DNA of 64,000 nt from Chitinophagales bacterium (GTDB lineage Bacteria > Bacteroidota > Bacteroidia > Chitinophagales > LD1), in NCBI GenBank assembly GCA_019638515.1, contig JAHBTS010000008.1:52719-116718 (forward strand), written 5' to 3'. The translations under genes were made by a program, and so were the position numbers. Shown here piece after piece: positions 43,868-51,264 of this stretch (the stretch's first letter is position 1; each line of letters opens with the position of its first letter). The notes below the pieces were generated by a model. The model did not search any database. It saw only the letters and a list, made by a program, of their open reading frames with translations, and was not told the origin of the DNA.

Positions 43868-44857
43868 TTAAAACAAATCCTTAAATACATTTTTTTTCCT
43901 ATTTGCCATGTTGCGGCTGCGCAACTTTGTTACCAATGAGTTTTTATTGATGGTTTCAAACTCGCTGATTATATCTTCGTTTATAGCTTCACTGAACTTA
44001 GAAAACTCCTGAATTGCTTCAAAATATTTGCTTTCTAACAGTTTGCGGTTGGCTTTAAAATCTTTATTGGCTTTTCTAAGCAAGGGCTTAGATAAATCCA
44101 AGTAAGTTTTTAGTGTTTCTACATATAATTTGTTTTCAAACAGTTTTTCGTAGCAGTTAGCCAACCCGTTTAAAATTTGCAGCTTCACTTCGATGTTGCT
44201 GGTTTCGTTGAGTAGCTTTTTGTAAGTAGTAACTGCTGATAGATAAATGTGTTTTATGCCATTTGGCGTTTTAGCAAAGTATTCGGCATAGCGCACTTTA
44301 TAGTACATGAGGCAGAGATCGCTCAGGTATGGAATGTGTTCAAAATACTTATTTATTTCGGTATAGTGAAGTTCAATATTGATTACCGTTTTGGTATCGA
44401 AAGTACTAAGCACCATTAACTGATGCCTAATATGAGCCAATAGATAAATATCTAAGGATTTTTCTGCATACTCTAATGCCGATTCAAATTCTGCCAAGGC
44501 TGCTTTATGCAAAGTTTGCTGCCAAAGTACATACGCATTGCGGAGATGTGTAATTGCTACTACGCGCATACGGAAAAAACTCTGGTTATCGTCAAGTTGT
44601 ACCACATCGGTACCCATTGCCGATAGCAACTCTGTATAAAGCCGCCTTTTCAGATTAAAATAAGCAGGGGATGATTCGCCATATAGTTTTCGGCTTAGCA
44701 AATTGTCTTTATCTATGTTGTCGTAAAAAACGAGAGAAAACAGTTTAAACAATTTTGAATTGTCACCTTCACGAGTACTACCCTTAATTCGGTCGTGTAC
44801 CGACTTAATCTTTTTAGTGGTTTTTATGTGTGTAACAATTTCAAAAAAATATTTCAT
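43868..44857 (-). CDS. Hypothetical helical-repeat protein
   Basis: 329 residues from the ATG at 44857 (an in-frame TTG two codons before is less likely). No signal peptide and no membrane segment. The sequence is almost entirely helical, with regularly spaced Leu/Tyr/Ala (A-L-E-Y-A-E-K-S-L-D, Y-T-E-I-N-K-Y-F, I-L-N-G-L-A-N-C-Y-E-K-L) that suggests tetratricopeptide-like hairpins. The N-terminal third is rich in K/R/D with S-R-K-L-Y-G-E-S-S-P-A-Y-F-N-L-K. I know no function for it. It has its own promoter box 25 bases upstream and is convergent with HMG-CoA lyase. Confidence 0.75.
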   Translation of the reverse strand: MKYFFEIVTHIKTTKKIKSVHDRIKGSTREGDNSKLFKLFSLVFYDNIDKDNLLSRKLYGESSPAYFNLKRRLYTELLSAMGTDVVQLDDNQSFFRMRVVAITHLRNAYVLWQQTLHKAALAEFESALEYAEKSLDIYLLAHIRHQLMVLSTFDTKTVINIELHYTEINKYFEHIPYLSDLCLMYYKVRYAEYFAKTPNGIKHIYLSAVTTYKKLLNETSNIEVKLQILNGLANCYEKLFENKLYVETLKTYLDLSKPLLRKANKDFKANRKLLESKYFEAIQEFSKFSEAINEDIISEFETINKNSLVTKLRSRNMANRKKNVFKDLF

Positions 44858-44881
44858 ACCCAAATAGTGGAAATGGAATAT

Positions 44882-44890
44882 GCAAAGGTA
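44882..44890 (-). promoter_or_regulatory. -7 promoter box for the helical-repeat gene
   Basis: Minus-strand TACCTTTGC, an exact TAnnTTTG match, 24 bases before the ATG at 44857. Confidence 0.5.
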
Positions 44891-45136
44891 ACTTGCAGTA
44901 TAGGAAACTCGGCTGTTTATGTGAGTACTTTTTGATTTTTAAGCACTTAACTCGTTGAATATCAACAGCACTTTTTTCTATTGTTTAAAAACTTATGTGA
45001 AGTTGAATGCGAAATAAATATTATATATTGAGAGTTCTACTGCGTTGGAATTTTCTCCTGCCTACGGCATATTTTTTATGTAGCAATTTATACGAAAAGA
45101 AATTGCGTGCAGGATTCCAAAAACCAAAATTTCGTT

Positions 45137-45144
45137 TAGGTTTG
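45137..45144 (+). promoter_or_regulatory. -7 promoter box for fabI
   Basis: TAGGTTTG, an exact TAnnTTTG match, 18 bases before the fabI ATG. A TTG lies upstream but 31 bases away. Confidence 0.45.
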
Positions 45145-45162
45145 AATTTCATAAAATAAAAA

Positions 45163-45987
45163 ATGGCTCAGGATTTATTAAAAGGAAAGAGAGGCATCAT
45201 TTTTGGTGCATTAGACGAAAATTCTATTGCATGGAAAGTAGCTTTGGCAGCCCATGCGCAAGGTGCGGTATTTACGCTTACCAACGCTCCGGTGGCATTG
45301 CGTTTAGGTACTATCAACCAATTAGCTGCGGCTACGGGAGCCAAGGTAATTCCTGCCGATGCCACGTTGGTAGAAGACTTAGAAAAGTTAGTAGCAGAAT
45401 CGCAAGAAGTGCTTGGTGGGAAATTAGATTTTGTATTGCATAGCGTAGGCATGAGTCCTAATGTGCGCAAGGGAAAACACTATACCGATTTGAATTACGA
45501 ATGGCTACAAAAAACAATGGATATATCGGCTGTTTCGCTTCACAAAGTATTGCAAGTGTGCTATAAGCAAGATGCCTTAAGTGAGTGGGCAAGTGTAGTG
45601 GCGCTTACTTACATTGCTGCACAGAAGGCATTTCCGGGATATGGCGATATGGCAGATGCAAAGGCCACTTTAGAATCTATAGTTCGTTCGTTTGGCTACT
45701 ACTATGGCAATGCAAAAAAGGTGAGGGTAAATTCGGTTTCGCAATCGCCTACTAAAACTACTGCCGGTTCGGGTATAAAGGGTTTTGATACCTTTTATGA
45801 ATTTGCTGAAAAAATGAGTCCGCTTGGTAATGCCAGTGCCGAAGATTGTGCCAACTATTGTATTTCGTTGTTCAGCGATTTTTCGCGTATGGTTACTATG
45901 CAAAACCTCTTTCACGATGGCGGCTTTAGCAATGTTGGCACCAGCGATGCCATTATGAATTTGTTTCTCGAAAAAGAGGGGCAATAG
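45163..45987 (+). CDS. fabI: Enoyl-[acyl-carrier-protein] reductase [NADH] FabI
   Basis: 274 residues, atypical short-chain dehydrogenase fold. The N-terminal nucleotide loop is L-L-K-G-K-R-G-I-I-F-G-A-L-D-E-N-S-I-A-W, followed by V-L-H-S-V-G-M-S. The catalytic part reads V-A-L-T-Y-I-A-A-Q-K and Y-G-D-M-A-D-A-K-A, which gives the FabI Tyr-x6-Lys, and the end has S-P-L-G-N and D-G-G-F-S-N. It performs the last reduction of each fatty-acid elongation cycle and is the triclosan target class. It is convergent with pcm, 19 bases apart. Confidence 0.93.
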   Translation: MAQDLLKGKRGIIFGALDENSIAWKVALAAHAQGAVFTLTNAPVALRLGTINQLAAATGAKVIPADATLVEDLEKLVAESQEVLGGKLDFVLHSVGMSPNVRKGKHYTDLNYEWLQKTMDISAVSLHKVLQVCYKQDALSEWASVVALTYIAAQKAFPGYGDMADAKATLESIVRSFGYYYGNAKKVRVNSVSQSPTKTTAGSGIKGFDTFYEFAEKMSPLGNASAEDCANYCISLFSDFSRMVTMQNLFHDGGFSNVGTSDAIMNLFLEKEGQ

Positions 45988-46006
45988 AAGTTCGTTAGTA
46001 AAGCAG

Positions 46007-46669
46007 TTAAAACACTTTGCCTTTCAACATAGGTACAAAACGGAAGGTGTGAAATACCTCTTCTTCAAATTCTCTTGCAGAGATTTTGGTGAAGCGTTTC
46101 ATAATGGTTTGTTCACCTTCTACGTGTGGTATTACCAAATTACCGCCAACGGTTAATTGCGCTAATAGTTTTTTGGGAATTTCGGGTGCTGCAGCTGTAA
46201 TAATTACATGGTCGAAAGGGGCAAAGTGTGGCAAGCCTTCAAAGCCATCGCCAAAAAAGCATTTTATACTAAAATAGCCTAAGTCTTGCAGTAGCGGACG
46301 TGTAATGTCAAACAGTTTTTTTTGTCGTTCAATAGAAAATACTTTTGCGCCCAATGCTGCCAATACCGCAGCTTGGTAGCCGCTGCCGGTTCCAATTTCC
46401 AATACCTTATCGCCCGCTGCAACTTCTAATAACTGCGATTGAAAAGCTACGGTATATGGTTGCGAAATAGTTTGGCCAGCACCAATGGGGAATGCCATAT
46501 CTTCATACGCATGGTTATCAAAAATGGTGTCGGAACCAAGAAAAAAGTGGCGCGGTACACTGCCAATGGCGGCTAGCACACGTTCATCGGTTATGTTTTT
46601 GGTTCTTAATTTTTCAACCAATGCTCTTCGCAATGCTTGGTGCCTGTATGTATCTGTTTTCAAATTCAT
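46007..46669 (-). CDS. pcm: Protein-L-isoaspartate O-methyltransferase
   Basis: 220 residues. The Rossmann methyltransferase core has V-L-E-I-G-T-G-S-G-Y-Q-A-A-V-L (motif I) preceded by the PCMT-specific A-G-Q-T-I-S-Q-P-Y-T-V-A-F-Q, and D-H-V-I-I-T-A-A-A-P-E-I-P as motif II. V-P-R-H-F-F near the N-terminus is also family-typical. It uses S-adenosylmethionine to methylate isoaspartyl residues so that damaged proteins can be repaired. The length is standard. Its start is about 90 bases from the divergent phosphodiesterase gene. Confidence 0.94.
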   Translation of the reverse strand: MNLKTDTYRHQALRRALVEKLRTKNITDERVLAAIGSVPRHFFLGSDTIFDNHAYEDMAFPIGAGQTISQPYTVAFQSQLLEVAAGDKVLEIGTGSGYQAAVLAALGAKVFSIERQKKLFDITRPLLQDLGYFSIKCFFGDGFEGLPHFAPFDHVIITAAAPEIPKKLLAQLTVGGNLVIPHVEGEQTIMKRFTKISAREFEEEVFHTFRFVPMLKGKVF

Positions 46670-46759
46670 TAGAGGAAAAATGAAATGCTTATCTTTAAAA
46701 TCTGAACCTCGAACTTAGCACACATTTAAAGTAACTTTTCAACATTTTTTTTTTGCTTC

Positions 46760-47647
46760 ATGTACTTGTCTAAAAACAAATTCACTGTATTTTTTTTGTG
46801 GTGTTGGGTACTGTTTCCTATGGCTGTTTTTGCTCAGCAAAATTCAGGTAAAAAGGAGATAAAAATACTTACCTACAACGTAAAATTCTTGCCCAATTTT
46901 TTAGCGCATATAAAGCACTTTCCGGTAAAGCGTGCTCCGTATATTGCCGATGCAGTATTGCTCGATTCGGTAGATGTAGTAGTGTATCAAGAAATGTTTG
47001 ATGCTCGTGCAAGAAGAATATTGGAAAAGAAAATGGCGCACGATTTTCCTTACATGATAGGACCGCGTGGTCATAAACCCAAAGGGTGGAAGCGAGGCAG
47101 CGGTGTAATGGTTATGAGCAAGTACCCACTTAAACCGTTGGGGAAAACAGTATATTCAAAATGTAAGAAGATAGATTGTGTGGCGCGCAAAGGAGTAATG
47201 GTAGTAGAAGTGGATTTTAATGGGCAGCCGCTTCAGTTCTTTGGAACACACATGCAAGCCGGAGGTGGCTTAGAACTTAAAAAAATGCAGCACAAAGAAT
47301 TTGGTGAAGTAATGCGGCATTATGAAAAGAGCAACGTGCCTCAAATTAGCTTAGGCGATTTTAATACCCATAAGGAGGATACAGTTATGTATAACAACTT
47401 ACTGCGTGAGTTGCAAAGCCAAGATGGACCACTTACCGGAGCATTGCAGTTTACATCGGATCATACATTAAACGATATGGATGAACCTTCCGATAAAAGG
47501 AGTGTGATAGATTATATTTTGTATAGAGGAAATGGCATTGCATTAAAGTCTGCTACACGCGAGGTACGGGCTTATAGAAAGCAATGGAGCAAGAAGCATA
47601 AAGATTTATCGGACCACTTTGCTGTATTAGCAACGTTTGGTTTTTAA
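46760..47647 (+). CDS. Secreted sphingomyelinase-like endonuclease/exonuclease/phosphatase family protein
   Basis: 295 residues with an N-terminal signal peptide (hydrophobic 10-24, ending A-V-F-A-Q). DNase I-like fold with all metal and catalytic positions: Asn 40 in T-Y-N-V-K, Glu 78 in V-V-Y-Q-E-M-F-D, His 164 in F-G-T-H-M-Q-A, Asp 200/Asn 202 in L-G-D-F-N-T-H, Asp 285/His 286 in L-S-D-H-F-A-V. The Q-E-M-F-D, R-G-S-G-V-M-V-M-S-K-Y-P and T-H-M-Q-A patterns are those of neutral sphingomyelinase C enzymes rather than exonuclease III. A phospholipid or sphingolipid phosphodiester is the likely substrate. Other members of the superfamily are possible. Confidence 0.8.
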   Translation: MYLSKNKFTVFFLWCWVLFPMAVFAQQNSGKKEIKILTYNVKFLPNFLAHIKHFPVKRAPYIADAVLLDSVDVVVYQEMFDARARRILEKKMAHDFPYMIGPRGHKPKGWKRGSGVMVMSKYPLKPLGKTVYSKCKKIDCVARKGVMVVEVDFNGQPLQFFGTHMQAGGGLELKKMQHKEFGEVMRHYEKSNVPQISLGDFNTHKEDTVMYNNLLRELQSQDGPLTGALQFTSDHTLNDMDEPSDKRSVIDYILYRGNGIALKSATREVRAYRKQWSKKHKDLSDHFAVLATFGF

Positions 47648-47701
47648 AATTTTAGGTAGAAAAAATTATTGTTACATAACAAACACTAACTTGCCGGCTC
47701 A

Positions 47702-49597
47702 ATGCAGCTTTCTATAGTTATTGTAAACTACAATGTAAAACACTTCTTAGCGCAGTGCCTCAAGAGTGTATTTGCTGCCGTTAAAAACATTACTGCCGAA
47801 GTGTTGGTTGTAGATAATAATTCTACTGATGGGTCTGTAGAAATGCTTCGCCAAACAGAGGGTATCGTATTTATTGAGAATAAGGAAAATACAGGATTTG
47901 CTGTTGCCAACAATCAGGCAATTAGGCAGGCAAAGGGAAAGTATGTTTTGTTGCTTAATCCCGATACGGTAGTGGCAGAAGATACTTTCGAAAAATGTGT
48001 TTGCTTTATGGATGCGCATGCCCAGGCAGGCGCTTTGGGTGTACACATGATAGATGGCAGAGGAAATTTTTTACCGGAAAGTAAAAGAGGATTGCCAACG
48101 CCAATGGTTGCGTTTTACAAAATGTTTGGCTTCAGTTCGTTGTTCCCAAAATCAACTGTATTTGGACGCTATCACTTAGGTTTTTTGAGCGAAAAAGAAA
48201 CACACCATGCCGAAATTTTATCGGGGGCTTTTATGTTTATGCGGGCAGAGGCATTAGAAAAATCGGGCTTGTTAGATGAGGCATTTTTTATGTATGGAGA
48301 AGATATAGATCTTTCGTACAGAATAGAAAAAGCAGGCTATAAGAATTATTACTTCAGCGATACAAGCATTATTCATTACAAGGGCGAAAGCACTAAAAAA
48401 GGAAGCCTGAATTATGTAAAAGTATTCTACCAAGCCATGATAATTTTTGCCCGTAAGCATTTTGCAAAAGGTGGTGCGGGTTTGTTTTCATTGCTTATCA
48501 ATATCGCAATTGTAATGCGCGGTTTGCTTACGTTGGTAAGCTCGCTTTTATCTTCATCGCTTTTACCGCTAATAGATGGCGCACTTATGTTTGCAAGTGT
48601 TTATGCAGTAGAAAATTATTGGGCATCAAACATAAAATCGGCACCGGAGTACTATCCCGATATTTTTCTTTTTGTAGTGGTGCCGATATATATTGTTATT
48701 TGGATTTTAAGTGTATTGCTAAGTGGCGGTTACGAGCGACCATACAAAATTTCGCTGTTGTTTAGAGGCTTGCTTTGGGGTACTCTATTTATTACTGCCA
48801 TATATGGTTTGTTGCCCAACGAATGGCGTTTTTCGCGTGCAATAATTTTGCTGGGAGCTGTGAGTAGTGCATTGGCAATGTTGTGTACCAGAGTAATCTA
48901 CAATCGGATAAAACATAAGCAATTTTCAATAGAAGCAACCAGCAAGAAAAACATTGTAATTGTGGCAAATGGGCAAGAAACTTCACGCATACAAGGTATC
49001 TTGGTTCATGCAGGTATAGATGCAACTATTTTTACTACTCAAAGTATAGAAGAATTGCCGACAATGGTTCGCTTTTTTGATGTAAGTGAGGTAGTGTTTT
49101 CATCACAGTTATATTCCTTTAAGGAAATTATTGAAACCATTAAAGAAATGGGTAATACCTTGGAGTATAAAATTGTAAACGAAGGCAGTGATGCCATTAT
49201 TGGAAGCAACTCCAAAAATAGTGCTGGCGATGTGTACGATACTGAGCAAAGTTTTGCTATTGGAAATTCTCTTACGCGCAGAAAAAAACGAATGGCTGAC
49301 ATGGCTGTAGGTGTATTATTGGTGCTGTTTTTTCCATTCTTTTTATTGAAAAAAAATGGGAAACGTGCACTTGCAAATGTTGTACATATTTGGTCTGGAA
49401 ATAAAACATGGATAGGTTATTGCGGCAGCAGCAGCGACTTTGCTAATTTGCCTCAATTAAAAGCACCTGTATTTACAATTGATGAGGTAAAGGGAAGTGA
49501 AGCAACAACACGTGCTAAAGAACTAAACCGTTTTTTTGCAGCAAGCTATACAGTTGGGGCAGATATTGCCATGCTGCTCCGCCATGTAACCAAGTAA
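47702..49597 (+). CDS. Large GT2 glycosyltransferase fused to a sugar-transferase-like C-terminal module
   Basis: 631 residues in three parts. Residues 1-250: GT2 domain with S-I-V-I-V-N-Y-N-V, V-V-D-N-N-S-T-D-G-S, L-L-N-P-D-T-V-V and S-G-A-F-M-F-M-R, the rhamnosyltransferase-like subgroup. Residues about 258-400: four or more membrane helices. Residues about 415-631: a Rossmann-like segment (K-K-N-I-V-I-V-A-N-G-Q-E) and a helix beginning K-R-M-A-D-M-A-V-G-V, ending N-K-T-W-I-G-Y and Y-T-V-G-A-D-I-A-M-L-L-R. The last part resembles the ends of polyprenyl-phosphate sugar transferases but lacks their catalytic middle. Its job is unknown, perhaps membrane docking. No neighbouring polysaccharide cluster. 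Confidence 0.82.
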   Translation: MQLSIVIVNYNVKHFLAQCLKSVFAAVKNITAEVLVVDNNSTDGSVEMLRQTEGIVFIENKENTGFAVANNQAIRQAKGKYVLLLNPDTVVAEDTFEKCVCFMDAHAQAGALGVHMIDGRGNFLPESKRGLPTPMVAFYKMFGFSSLFPKSTVFGRYHLGFLSEKETHHAEILSGAFMFMRAEALEKSGLLDEAFFMYGEDIDLSYRIEKAGYKNYYFSDTSIIHYKGESTKKGSLNYVKVFYQAMIIFARKHFAKGGAGLFSLLINIAIVMRGLLTLVSSLLSSSLLPLIDGALMFASVYAVENYWASNIKSAPEYYPDIFLFVVVPIYIVIWILSVLLSGGYERPYKISLLFRGLLWGTLFITAIYGLLPNEWRFSRAIILLGAVSSALAMLCTRVIYNRIKHKQFSIEATSKKNIVIVANGQETSRIQGILVHAGIDATIFTTQSIEELPTMVRFFDVSEVVFSSQLYSFKEIIETIKEMGNTLEYKIVNEGSDAIIGSNSKNSAGDVYDTEQSFAIGNSLTRRKKRMADMAVGVLLVLFFPFFLLKKNGKRALANVVHIWSGNKTWIGYCGSSSDFANLPQLKAPVFTIDEVKGSEATTRAKELNRFFAASYTVGADIAMLLRHVTK

Positions 49598-49607
49598 ATG
49601 CCCCTAC

Positions 49608-50207
49608 TTATTGTTTTCTCTTTTTATCGAACTCTTTATCGGTAGTAAACTTTGCAGGATATTTTCCTTTTATATCGCGATAAAAATCCATAATGCATTG
49701 CATATCGGCTTCCATATCACCGGTTGGTTGAAAAACTAAACCAACGCCTGCTTCTTTTTTGGCATAATCTAAGTAACCCAAAGCAATAGGTACTTTAGCA
49801 CCAAGAGCAACATAATAAAAGCCGGTTTTCCATTTATCGTTATAGCTACGAGTGCCTTCGGGAGTTACTAATACTACCAGTTCTTTTCTCTCGTTGAATA
49901 AATCAATCATGGCATCGGTCATGCTTCGTCTTTCTTCGCCTTCTTTGCGCGGGCTACGGTCTATAGCAATGCCGCCAAGTGGCCCTACAAGCAAGTTGAA
50001 AGGAAACTTCATCCATTCTTTTTTTACGGTAAAGCGAACAGGAATACCCATAAGGTAAAAAGCTGCACGGGCGAGCGGTAAATCCCAATTGCTAGTATGC
50101 GGCACAGCCAACATTACAGCACGGTTAAAGTTCTTTGGATTTAAGCCATTCAGATTCATTTTCCAGCCCATTATTTTCATAAAAAGGGTACTGAAAAAAT
50201 ACATCAT
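49608..50207 (-). CDS. PlsC-like 1-acylglycerol-3-phosphate acyltransferase family protein
   Basis: 199 residues. The acyltransferase motif H-x4-D appears as H-T-S-N-W-D, followed by F-T-V-K-K-E-W-M, the G-P-L-G-G-I-A-I-D-R-S block and V-T-P-E-G-T-R-S. These are motifs I-IV of the PlsC family, which acylates lysophosphatidate or other hydroxyl-bearing lipids. One N-terminal hydrophobic stretch suggests membrane association. The short length fits a Bacteroidota subgroup that could also acylate ornithine or glycine lipids; the substrate is open. It lies 53 bases downstream of nusG on the same strand. Confidence 0.87.
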   Translation of the reverse strand: MMYFFSTLFMKIMGWKMNLNGLNPKNFNRAVMLAVPHTSNWDLPLARAAFYLMGIPVRFTVKKEWMKFPFNLLVGPLGGIAIDRSPRKEGEERRSMTDAMIDLFNERKELVVLVTPEGTRSYNDKWKTGFYYVALGAKVPIALGYLDYAKKEAGVGLVFQPTGDMEADMQCIMDFYRDIKGKYPAKFTTDKEFDKKRKQ

Positions 50208-50260
50208 TGAATCAAATTTTAAAGTGCTTAATTAAACAGGAATGGTGAAATTGCCACGTT

Positions 50261-50794
50261 TTATGCAATTTTTTCTACCTGCATAAAGGTAACTTCTACC
50301 GGAGTTTTTCTGCCAAAGATTTTCACTTCTACTTTCAATTTTTTCTTGTCGTTGTGAATTTCCTCGATAGAACCGATAAATCCATTAAAAGGACCATCAA
50401 TAATTTTAACATCTTCGTTAATAATAAAAGGCTCTGCCAATTGTTCTCCGGAGTCTAGTAATTCATCTGCTTTTCCAAGGAGTTTAAGTTCTTCTGCATG
50501 GCTAAGTGTGCCAAGGTATTGCAGCACTCCGTGTACTTGCTTTATTTGTCCTAAAATATCGTTGTTAATTCGGGCAATATCAACTTCCATATAGATATAG
50601 CCAGGAAACATATTCTTTTCCTTAATAGATTTTTTCCCATTCTTAATGGTATAAATCTTTTCGGTAGGGATAAGGATATTTGAAATGATATCATCCCACT
50701 TCGCACGGGTTATTTCTAACTTAATGTGGTCTTTTATTTTCTTTTCCTGCCCGCTGATAACGCGCACTACATACCACTTTTTCCCTTCGCTCAT
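50261..50794 (-). CDS. nusG: Transcription termination/antitermination protein NusG
   Basis: 177 residues. The NGN domain opens K-K-W-Y-V-V-R-V-I-S-G-Q-E-K-K and includes N-M-F-P-G-Y-I-Y-M-E-V; the KOW domain is V-K-I-I-D-G-P-F-N-G-F-I-G-S-I-E-E-I, ending V-E-V-T-F-M-Q-V-E-K-I. It binds RNA polymerase to suppress pausing and links to Rho or the ribosome. It follows secE after 4 bases as usual, but rplK does not follow: an acyltransferase gene comes next, so the operon is interrupted here. Confidence 0.97.
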   Translation of the reverse strand: MSEGKKWYVVRVISGQEKKIKDHIKLEITRAKWDDIISNILIPTEKIYTIKNGKKSIKEKNMFPGYIYMEVDIARINNDILGQIKQVHGVLQYLGTLSHAEELKLLGKADELLDSGEQLAEPFIINEDVKIIDGPFNGFIGSIEEIHNDKKKLKVEVKIFGRKTPVEVTFMQVEKIA

Positions 50795-50798
50795 GGCT

Positions 50799-50996
50799 TT
50801 ATTTTACTATGATTTTGTAAAGATTTTCTAATCCGATTTTGCTTGCAATATCCATTGCAGAAACCACAATCGAAATAAGAACTGTAGCTATTAAAACCAC
50901 CACAGCGCTTTGTTGTAGCTCTGCAGCAGTAGGCCAAGTTACTTTATGAAGTAATTCATCGTAAGCTTCCTGAAAATAAAGTTTAATTTTATCCAT
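50799..50996 (-). CDS. secE: Preprotein translocase subunit SecE
   Basis: 65 residues. A short amphipathic helix (Y-F-Q-E-A-Y-D-E-L) leads to the conserved L-H-K-V-T-W-P-T-A-A-E-L-Q-Q-S-A segment and a single membrane helix (about 30-50), the minimal SecE form. It clamps SecY in the inner-membrane translocon. It lies between tRNA-Trp (35 bases upstream) and nusG (4 bases downstream) and is probably transcribed from the tRNA-Trp promoter. Confidence 0.96.
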   Translation of the reverse strand: MDKIKLYFQEAYDELLHKVTWPTAAELQQSAVVVLIATVLISIVVSAMDIASKIGLENLYKIIVK

Positions 50997-51031
50997 AACT
51001 TTTTGGTTTGAAACTCAATAAAGTTTCTTAG

Positions 51032-51102
51032 CACGGGCACAAGGATTCGAACCCTGATCAAAGGTTTTGGAGACCTCTATTCTACCATTGAACTATGCCC
51101 GT
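51032..51102 (-). tRNA. tRNA-Trp (anticodon CCA)
   Basis: 71 bases on the minus strand. The acceptor ACGGGCA pairs with TGCCCGT, the discriminator is G, the anticodon loop reads CTCCAAA with anticodon CCA (plus-strand 51068-51070), and the T-loop is TTCGAAT. CCA is not encoded. It sits directly upstream of secE, as in many Bacteroidota. Confidence 0.96.
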
Positions 51103-51116
51103 AGAAATTTTAGCCC

Positions 51117-51147
51117 GCAAATATACGAAGCCAATGAACTTATACAA
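51117..51147 (-). promoter_or_regulatory. Consensus promoter of tRNA-Trp/secE/nusG
   Basis: On the minus strand TTG (plus 51145-51147), a 19-base spacer and TATATTTGC (plus 51117-51125). This is an exact match to the Bacteroidota TTG-N19-TAnnTTTG promoter, 15 bases before the mature tRNA. It is the best promoter in the window. Confidence 0.75.
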
Positions 51148-51209
51148 GTGTATTTTAAAAATAGATATTTTAAGGTGTTGGCAACCACTTTAAAAGAATT
51201 TTAATCTTA

Positions 51210-51243
51210 TTGTGCGATAATTAAGAATAGATTTTATTTTCGC
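51210..51243 (+). promoter_or_regulatory. Promoter of the giant T9SS adhesin
   Basis: TTG at 51210-51212, a 22-base spacer and TATTTTCGC at 51235-51243, 21 bases before the ATG at 51265. It is divergent from the tRNA-Trp promoter. Confidence 0.5.
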
Positions 51244-51264
51244 CACCGTTTAAAATATCTCTAC

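Larger units (their letters stand above)
44858..45162. other. Divergent intergenic region between the helical-repeat gene and fabI
   Basis: 305 bases without a supported gene. It holds two outward-facing -7 boxes, at 44882-44890 (minus) and 45137-45144 (plus). The middle is AT-rich. I found no convincing hairpin terminator, small gene or known riboswitch pattern. Confidence 0.6.
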
